A DNA stretch of 64,000 nucleotides, taken from the NCBI RefSeq assembly GCF_025399895.1, contig NZ_JAODUA010000010.1, positions 124,001 to 188,000 of the forward strand, in the 5' to 3' direction. Origin of the DNA: Streptomyces sp. ASQP_92 (GTDB lineage: Bacteria; Actinomycetota; Actinomycetes; Streptomycetales; Streptomycetaceae). The notes below the pieces were generated by a model. The model had not been told where the DNA came from and ran no database searches. It saw only the letters and a list, made by a program, of their open reading frames with translations. Positions 58,295 through 64,000 of the stretch are shown here, piece after piece. The translations under genes and the position numbers were made by a program. Position 1 is the stretch's first letter. Every line of letters begins with the position of its first letter.

Positions 58295-59092
58295 GTGAGC
58301 GCGTCAGGCACCGCGGCGGCCGGGCAGGTCGAGCACATGCTGCGCCAGGTGACCCCCGGGCGCTACGACGTGTACGAGGCGCTGCTCCACGCGCTCGCCG
58401 ACCCCGCGTCGGGCCGCCTCTGGATGCTGCTGTGGCACGGCAGGCCCGGCTCCCCGGACGCGCAATACGGAAACATGGAGGTCGACGGGGTCTCCTACGC
58501 CCCCTGTGTCACCTCCGCGCAGGAGCTCGCCGCCAGCGGCTGGAACCGGGCCCACGAGGTGGCCGCCGCCCTCGACGTCGCCCGGGGCCTCTACCCGGAC
58601 CACTACGGGATCTGGCTCAATCCGCACGCCCACGGCGGCGGCGTCGGCATCCCCTGGACGGATCTGCGCCGGATCGCGACGGGCCTGGACCGGATGCCCG
58701 CGGGCCCGCTCAGGCTCTCCGAACCGACCGTGGAGATCCCGCAGTTCTACGCCCTGCTCGCCCAGCACGCCCACCGCACCCCGGCGGTGCGCTCGCTGCG
58801 CCGCGCCTGGGTGCAGCCCGCGCTCGGCACGCCGTACCTCGCGATCGGGCTCGACCTCTACACCACCGCCCCGCAGTCGGTGGACGCGGTGCGGGCGATG
58901 ATGCGCCAGTCCGTCGCGGGCGTGCCGGACGGGCTCGCGGTCTCCACGGTCGCGATGTCGGACGAGTACGACCCCGTCGGCATGTGGCTGAAAGCGCATG
59001 CCCGCCCGTTCTACGACCGCGAGGCACACGGCGGCCAGGCCCCCGGGGGGCCCGGATACGGCTATCCGCCGGCCGCCCCCGGCACCTACTGA
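58295..59092 (+). CDS. Second SseB-like protein
   Basis: This encodes 265 residues from GTG at 58295, with AGAGGGG about 11 bases upstream; GTG at 58268 is an alternative. GQVEHMLRQVTPGRYDVYEALLHAL and MEVDGVSYAPCVTSAQEL match an SseB-type domain. The ending MWLKAHARPFYDREAHG parallels WMRERVRPFYAR in the gene just upstream, suggesting common ancestry. A short Gly/Pro/Tyr tail ends the protein. The function is unknown. The two proteins might form a heteromer. Confidence 0.85.
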   Translation: MSASGTAAAGQVEHMLRQVTPGRYDVYEALLHALADPASGRLWMLLWHGRPGSPDAQYGNMEVDGVSYAPCVTSAQELAASGWNRAHEVAAALDVARGLYPDHYGIWLNPHAHGGGVGIPWTDLRRIATGLDRMPAGPLRLSEPTVEIPQFYALLAQHAHRTPAVRSLRRAWVQPALGTPYLAIGLDLYTTAPQSVDAVRAMMRQSVAGVPDGLAVSTVAMSDEYDPVGMWLKAHARPFYDREAHGGQAPGGPGYGYPPAAPGTY

Positions 59093-59479
59093 GCCCCGCT
59101 CCGCACCCACACCAACCGGGACGAACCCCGTCAACGCGCCCCGCACGTAAGGGGAATGTCCGTTGTGATGGGGCGAAGACCACAATAGGCCCGTGCGTCA
59201 TATGTGCCCCAACTTCCCCACGTCCGCCCCTGGTTCAGCCGCGTCCGCATAACGGAAACCCTCTTTCCGCATCACGTTTACGCATACATTCGCCGTCAGG
59301 TCTGGCGGGTGATCGCGAGGCCATTGAAGACTCCCGGCATGCAGGGCCGTTCGGGCCCGTGTGCGAGCAGCCCGACCCGCTGCCCGGTGTCGCCCCCCGC
59401 TCGCACTGCTGATGGGAACGCGCCGCTACAGCGGCAAGTGCGGGCCGGTCACCGCCGGTTGAGAGGGGTCCTTGCCACG
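59093..59479 (+). promoter_or_regulatory. Leader/promoter region of the oligopeptide operon
   Basis: These 387 bases separate the SseB-like gene from the permease gene. An AT-richer patch near 59250-59300 (ATAACGGAAACCCTC, CATCACGTTTACGCATACA) could hold a promoter. I see no hairpin terminator for the gene upstream and no clear operator. Open frames crossing it are not protein-like. Confidence 0.4.
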
Positions 59480-60484
59480 ATGACGGCACCATTGCACGAC
59501 ACACCCGCCGACGCGGACCCGACCGCGGACATCAGTGTCACGCCCAGCGGCGAGACCAGAACGGTCGAGGGACGTTCGCTGGGACGTATCGCCTGGAACC
59601 GGCTGAAGAAGGACAAGCTCGCCCTCACCGGTGGCATCGTTGTCGTGTTCCTGGTCCTCGTCGCGATCTTCGCGCCGCTGATCGTCGACGCGTTCGGCCA
59701 TCCGCCGGAGGACTTCCACGAGGACCAGATCGACCCGCTGCTCTCCACCCCGGTGGGCAGCTGGGGCGGCATCAACTCGCACTTCCTGCTGGGAGTTGAG
59801 CCGGTCAACGGGCGCGACGTGTTCAGCCGCATCATCTACGGCGCGCGGATCTCGCTGCTCGTGGGCTTCCTCGCGGCGGTCTTCGCGGTGCTCGTCGGCA
59901 CCGTCCTCGGCGTGATCGCCGGCTACTTCGGCGGCTGGCTCGACGCCGTCATCAGCCGCGTGATGGACATGCTGCTCTCCTTCCCGCAGCTGCTCTTCAT
60001 CATCGCGTTGATCTCCGTGGTGCCCAACCAGCTCTTCGGTCTCAGCGGCACCGGAGTGCGGCTGCTCGTGATGATCCTCGTCATCGGCTTCTTCGGATGG
60101 CCGTACGTCGGGCGCATCGTGCGCGGCCAGACGCTCTCACTGCGCGAGCGCGAGTACGTCGAGGCGGCGCGCAGCCTGGGCGCGGGACGCGGCTACATCC
60201 TGTTCAAGGAGCTGCTGCCCAACCTGATCGCGCCGATCACCGTCTACATGACGCTGATGATCCCCACGAACATCCTCACCGAGGCGGCGCTCAGCTTCCT
60301 GGGCGCGGGCGTCAAGCCGCCCACCTCCTCCTGGGGCCAGATGCTGTCGACGGCGATCGCGACCTATGAGTCCGATCCGATGTTCATGATCATCCCGGGT
60401 GTGGCGATCTTCATCACCGTGATGGCGTTCAACCTCTTCGGCGACGGCGTCCGCGACGCCCTCGACCCGAAGGGCTCCCGCTGA
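59480..60484 (+). CDS. Oligopeptide ABC transporter permease (OppC-like)
   Basis: This encodes 334 residues from ATG at 59480. It has an OppC-type N-terminal region (GRIAWNRLKKDKLALTGGIVVVFLVLVAIFAPL), six membrane helices, and the EAA loop (YVEAARSLGAGRGYILFKELLPNLIAP) that docks on the ATPase. It is the first gene of the operon, ahead of the binding protein; OppC usually follows OppB. Its stop lies one base into an alternative upstream start of the next gene. Confidence 0.93.
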   Translation: MTAPLHDTPADADPTADISVTPSGETRTVEGRSLGRIAWNRLKKDKLALTGGIVVVFLVLVAIFAPLIVDAFGHPPEDFHEDQIDPLLSTPVGSWGGINSHFLLGVEPVNGRDVFSRIIYGARISLLVGFLAAVFAVLVGTVLGVIAGYFGGWLDAVISRVMDMLLSFPQLLFIIALISVVPNQLFGLSGTGVRLLVMILVIGFFGWPYVGRIVRGQTLSLREREYVEAARSLGAGRGYILFKELLPNLIAPITVYMTLMIPTNILTEAALSFLGAGVKPPTSSWGQMLSTAIATYESDPMFMIIPGVAIFITVMAFNLFGDGVRDALDPKGSR

Positions 60485-60564
60485 TGCGGGACTTCACCGA
60501 CTCCGGCCCGGCGCATCGCACGGGCCGTGACACACAAGACGCCCCCAACGGAGGAAGCCAGATC

Positions 60565-62337
60565 GTGACAACCCAAGGTTCATCGAGGCGAAAGACGGCC
60601 GCCGGCGCCGCCATCGTCGTTGCGGCTCTGCTCTCCACCGCGGCCTGCGGCGGAGGCGACAGCGACAGCAAGGGCAGCAAGGCCCCCGGCTTCAACGCCG
60701 CCAACAGCAAGCTCGCCAACGCGTCGACGAAGAAGGGCGGGGAGCTCAAGTTCGTCGGCACCCAGGACGCCGACTCCTGGGACCCGCAGCGCGGTTACTA
60801 CGGCTTCATGTGGGACTACGCGCGCTACTACACGCGCACGCTGATCTCCTACAAGCCCGCCCCGGGCAAGGAGAGCGAGACGCTGGTCCCGGACATCGCG
60901 ACCGGCCTCGCGGACGTCTCGGCGGACAAGAAGACGTACACGTACCACCTGAAGGACGGCGTCAAGTGGGAGGACGGCAAGCCCGTCACCTCCAAGGACG
61001 TCAAGTACGGCATCGAGCGCATCTGGGCGCAGGACGTCATCTCCGGCGGCCCCGTCTACCTGAAGGACGTCCTCGACCCCACCGGTGAGTACAAGGGTCC
61101 CTACAAGGACACCGCCCCGGACAAGCTGGGCCTGAAGGCGATCGAGACGCCGGACGACAAGACCATCGTCTTCAAGCTGCCGGCGCCCAACGTCGACTTC
61201 CAGCAGATGCTGGCCATGCCCTCGGGCACCCCGGTCCGCCAGGACAAGGACACCCAGTCGAAGTACGGCCTGAAGCCCTTCTCGCTCGGCCCGTACAAGT
61301 GGGAGTCCTACTCCCCGAACAAGTCCATGGTGCTCGTCCGCAACGAGAACTGGGACCCGAAGACGGACGACGTCCGCAAGGCACTCCCGGACAAGATCAG
61401 CCTGACGCTGCTCAGCAGCGCCGACGACATGGACAGCCGTCTGATCAACGGTGACTACGACGTCGACCTGAACGGCACCGGCCTCAGCGTGGCCGGCCGC
61501 ACCAAGGCGCTCCAGCAGCACAAGGGCAACGTCGACAACCCGGACACCGGCTACATCCGTTACGCGGTCTTCCCGCAGACGGTGGCCCCGTTCGACAACG
61601 AGCACTGCCGCAAGGCCGTCATCTACGCGGCCGACCACAAGTCGCTCCAGACCGCCCGCGGCGGCCCGCAGGCCGGTGGTGACATCGCCACCAACATGCT
61701 GCCGCCGATCATCAGCGGTTCGGACCCGAAGTTCGACCCGTACGGCGTGACCTCCAACGACGGTGCCCCGAACATCGCGAAGGCCAAGGAAGAGCTCGCC
61801 GCCTGCGGCAAGCCCGGGGGCTTCTCGACCACCATCGCGGTCCGCAACAACAAGCAGGTCGAGGTCGCCACGGCGCAGTCGATGCAGGCCGCGCTCGCCA
61901 AGGTCAACATCAAGGTCGACATCGACCAGTACGACGGTTCGCAGACGACCGGCATCATCGGCAACCCCGAGGTCGTCAAGAAGAAGAACTACGGAATCAT
62001 CATCATGGGCTGGGGCCCGGACTTCGCGTCCGGCCAGGGCTTCCTGCTCCCGCTGGTGAACTCCAAGTTCATCCTGCCGAACGGCAACAACAACTACTCG
62101 ATGCTGAAGGACCCGGCCATCGACAAGCTCTTCGAGGACGCCATCGCGGCGGCCACCCCCGAAGAGGCCGCCGGTCTCTACAAGCAGATCAACCAGAAGG
62201 TGTCCGAGCACGCCGTCTACCTGCCGTTCGTCTTCGAGAAGAACGTCAAGTGGCGCAGCAGCCGGCTCACCAACGTCTACACGACGACCAACAACAACGG
62301 TTTCTACGACTACGCCTCCCTCGGCGTCGAGAAGTGA
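60565..62337 (+). CDS. Oligopeptide-binding lipoprotein (SBP family 5)
   Basis: This encodes 590 residues from GTG at 60565, chosen because GGAGGAAG lies 7 bases upstream; the frame from 60484 gives an unlikely leader. The lipobox is STAAC. The SBP_bac_5 domain (GTQDADSWDPQRGYYGFMW; YHLKDGVKWEDGKPVTSKDV) is that of oligopeptide- or nickel-type ABC receptors. It binds peptides outside the membrane and delivers them to the two permeases. A hairpin follows, which is common after highly expressed binding proteins. Confidence 0.95.
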   Translation: MTTQGSSRRKTAAGAAIVVAALLSTAACGGGDSDSKGSKAPGFNAANSKLANASTKKGGELKFVGTQDADSWDPQRGYYGFMWDYARYYTRTLISYKPAPGKESETLVPDIATGLADVSADKKTYTYHLKDGVKWEDGKPVTSKDVKYGIERIWAQDVISGGPVYLKDVLDPTGEYKGPYKDTAPDKLGLKAIETPDDKTIVFKLPAPNVDFQQMLAMPSGTPVRQDKDTQSKYGLKPFSLGPYKWESYSPNKSMVLVRNENWDPKTDDVRKALPDKISLTLLSSADDMDSRLINGDYDVDLNGTGLSVAGRTKALQQHKGNVDNPDTGYIRYAVFPQTVAPFDNEHCRKAVIYAADHKSLQTARGGPQAGGDIATNMLPPIISGSDPKFDPYGVTSNDGAPNIAKAKEELAACGKPGGFSTTIAVRNNKQVEVATAQSMQAALAKVNIKVDIDQYDGSQTTGIIGNPEVVKKKNYGIIIMGWGPDFASGQGFLLPLVNSKFILPNGNNNYSMLKDPAIDKLFEDAIAAATPEEAAGLYKQINQKVSEHAVYLPFVFEKNVKWRSSRLTNVYTTTNNNGFYDYASLGVEK

Positions 62338-62412
62338 CCGTCGTCCAATCGCTCCGCCGGCGCACCCGCCGCTAGGCACGAAGGGCAGGTGAAGGCCGTC
62401 GCGTGACGGGTC

Positions 62413-62437
62413 GGGGGTACCGCAATCCGGTGCCCCC
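62413..62437 (+). terminator. Intercistronic hairpin after the binding-protein gene
   Basis: A 10-bp stem (62413-62422 with 62428-62437, one G-T pair) with a 5-base loop lies between the binding protein and the OppB-like permease. It may stabilise the binding-protein mRNA or reduce readthrough. Confidence 0.55.
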
Positions 62438-62460
62438 GGCCCGCCGCCGGGCCGAGAGCA

Positions 62461-63459
62461 GTGCTCGCATATCTCATCAGGCGGTTCGCCGCCGCCATCG
62501 TGATGCTGCTGATCGTCATGCTCGTGACGTTCGGCATCTTCTTCCTGATCCCCAAGTGGACGGGCGTCGACCCGGCCACGATGTACGTCGGCAAGCAGTC
62601 CGACGCCGCTGCTCTCGAAGCGGTCCGCTCCAAACTGGGTCTCGGCGACCCGATCTTCGTGCAGCTCTTCGACTTCGTGAAGGGCATCGTGGCCGGCCGC
62701 GACTACACCGGCGGCGGCTCGACGATCCACTGCGACGCCCCGTGCTTCGGCTACTCGTTCAAGAACGAGCAGGCGATCTGGCCGGTGCTCAAGGACCGCT
62801 TCCCGGTCACCCTGGCGCTGGTCCTCGGCGCGGCCATCCTGTGGGTGGTCTTCGGCGTCCTGGCCGGCGTGGTCTCCGCCCTCAAGCGCGGTTCCCTGTG
62901 GGACCGGACCGCCATGACGGTGGCCCTGGCGGGCGTCTCGCTGCCCATCTACTTCACCGGCCTGCTCTCGCTGGCGATCTTCTCCTTCGGACTGCACTGG
63001 ATCGACGGCCAGTACGTGCCGTTCAGCGATTCACCAGGGGGCTGGTTCAGCGGCCTGATCCTGCCCTGGATCACCCTGGCCTTCCTCCAGGCGGCGATGT
63101 ACGCCCGCCTCACCCGGGCGACCATGCTCGAAGTGATGGGCGAGGACTACGTCAGAACCGCCCGCGCCAAGGGCCTGAGCGAGTCCACCGTCATCGGCAA
63201 GCACGCCATGCGTTCCACGATGGCGCCGATCCTCACGGTGCTCGGCATGGACATCGGCGCCCTCATCGGCGGCGCGATCCTCACCGAGACCACCTACAGC
63301 ATCCCCGGCCTCGGCCAGGCGGTGCTCCGCGCCATCGGCGAGCGCGACCTTCCGGTGATCCTCGGTGTCACGCTGATCACCTCGGCTGCGGTGATCTTCG
63401 CGAACCTCGTCGTGGACCTCCTGTACGCCGTGATCGACCCCCGAGTGAGGCTCGCATGA
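62461..63459 (+). CDS. Oligopeptide ABC transporter permease (OppB-like)
   Basis: This encodes 332 residues from GTG at 62461. The start LAYLIRRFAAAIVMLLIVMLVTF is the OppB/DppB N-terminal helix. Six membrane segments are followed by the EAA loop YVRTARAKGLSESTVIGKHAMRS. A long external region (about 40-110) includes a CDAPC pair, an unusual disulphide candidate. Its stop overlaps the start of the ATPase gene (ATGA). Confidence 0.93.
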   Translation: MLAYLIRRFAAAIVMLLIVMLVTFGIFFLIPKWTGVDPATMYVGKQSDAAALEAVRSKLGLGDPIFVQLFDFVKGIVAGRDYTGGGSTIHCDAPCFGYSFKNEQAIWPVLKDRFPVTLALVLGAAILWVVFGVLAGVVSALKRGSLWDRTAMTVALAGVSLPIYFTGLLSLAIFSFGLHWIDGQYVPFSDSPGGWFSGLILPWITLAFLQAAMYARLTRATMLEVMGEDYVRTARAKGLSESTVIGKHAMRSTMAPILTVLGMDIGALIGGAILTETTYSIPGLGQAVLRAIGERDLPVILGVTLITSAAVIFANLVVDLLYAVIDPRVRLA

Positions 63460-64000
63460 CCGACCTGAACAAGACCGGCGCCGCGGTCGGCGAGCCGGTC
63501 GCGGGTGAGCGGCCCTCGGACGCCTTCCTGGACGTACGCGACCTGAAGGTGCACTTCCCGACCGACGACGGCCTGGTCAAGTCGGTCGACGGGCTCAGCT
63601 TCTCGCTGGAGAAGGGCAAGACCCTCGGCATCGTGGGCGAGTCCGGCTCCGGCAAGTCCGTCACCTCGATGGGCATCATGGGCCTGCACACGGCCGGCCA
63701 GTACGGCAAGCGCAAGGCCCAGATCTCCGGCGAAATCTGGCTGAACGGCAAGGAGTTGCTCTCCGCCGACCCGGAGGAGGTGCGCAAACTCCGCGGCCGC
63801 GACATGGCGATGATCTTCCAGGACCCGCTGTCCGCGCTGCACCCGTACTTCACCATCGGCAAGCAGATCATCGAGGCGTACCGGGTCCACCACGACGTCG
63901 ACAAGAAGGTCGCCCGCGCCCGGGCGATCGAGATGCTCGACCGGGTCGGCATCCCCCAGCCCGACAAGCGCGTCGACTCCTACCCGCACGAGTTCTCGGG
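63456..64000 (+). CDS. Oligopeptide ABC transporter ATPase (OppD-like), cut at window end
   Basis: The gene runs past the window; about 181 residues are visible from ATG at 63456. Walker A is GESGSGKSV, and the Q-loop FQDPLSALHPYF is typical of OppD/DppD. The sequence ends at YPHEFSG, just inside the signature motif. The start overlaps the permease stop (ATGA). An OppF-like gene would be expected next, outside the window. Confidence 0.93.
   Translation, partial: MTDLNKTGAAVGEPVAGERPSDAFLDVRDLKVHFPTDDGLVKSVDGLSFSLEKGKTLGIVGESGSGKSVTSMGIMGLHTAGQYGKRKAQISGEIWLNGKELLSADPEEVRKLRGRDMAMIFQDPLSALHPYFTIGKQIIEAYRVHHDVDKKVARARAIEMLDRVGIPQPDKRVDSYPHEFS

Overview
The window looks like chromosomal DNA of a Streptomyces or close relative. 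GC is very high, third codon positions are strongly G/C, and GTG (and one TTG) starts are common. The GlgE glycogen operon and the order of the housekeeping genes match what I recall of the Streptomyces coelicolor core chromosome; no search was run.

Layout. 1-0.75 kb: 3' end of a GH38 alpha-mannosidase. 0.8-12.5 kb: two very large secreted-protein genes, divergently transcribed: a lectin/FG-GAP repeat protein (-) and an RHS polymorphic-toxin-like protein (+) with a lower-GC variable tail, followed by a small membrane protein that may be its immunity partner. 12.6-23.3 kb: the GlgE pathway, glgE-treS-mak-glgB (-), with divergent glgP (+). 23.5-27 kb: secreted M4 metalloprotease, a broken TetR gene, and about 0.6 kb of dispersed repeats arranged as facing arrays. 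27-38.4 kb: DinB-like protein, OmpR-type two-component system, membrane-anchored EEP-family protein, a heterodimeric ABC exporter, an ABC-2 exporter with a palindromic operator candidate, and a NarL-type two-component system. 38.4-45.2 kb: glgX, two tandem L,D-transpeptidase lipoproteins, enoyl-CoA hydratase, and an anti-sigma-type ATPase. 45.5-49.6 kb: an accessory-looking block with a deacetylase-like lipoprotein plus beta-propeller lipoprotein, and a two-gene cyclodipeptide synthase/P450 cluster. 49.7-59.1 kb: GNAT, EF-hand protein, F420/NADP-type oxidoreductase, sdaA, glyA-gcvH-gcvT behind a tandem glycine riboswitch, a P-loop protein, and two SseB-like proteins. 59.5-64 kb: an oligopeptide ABC operon cut by the window end.

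How they work together. GlgE, TreS, Mak and GlgB form the maltose-1-phosphate route to branched alpha-glucan; GlgP and GlgX degrade that glucan. GcvT, GcvH, GlyA and SdaA handle glycine, serine and one-carbon flow, with GcvT (and perhaps GcvH/GlyA) under glycine control.

The most notable system is the translationally coupled cyclodipeptide synthase and CYP121-like P450 at 47.7-49.6 kb. All key CDPS residues are visible. The P450 resembles the Mycobacterium tuberculosis mycocyclosin synthase along its length, but two substrate-contact positions near its C-terminus appear changed. Second is the RHS toxin tail with its candidate immunity gene. Third is an ABC exporter whose inter-domain linker seems to be made from an inserted Streptomyces intergenic repeat.
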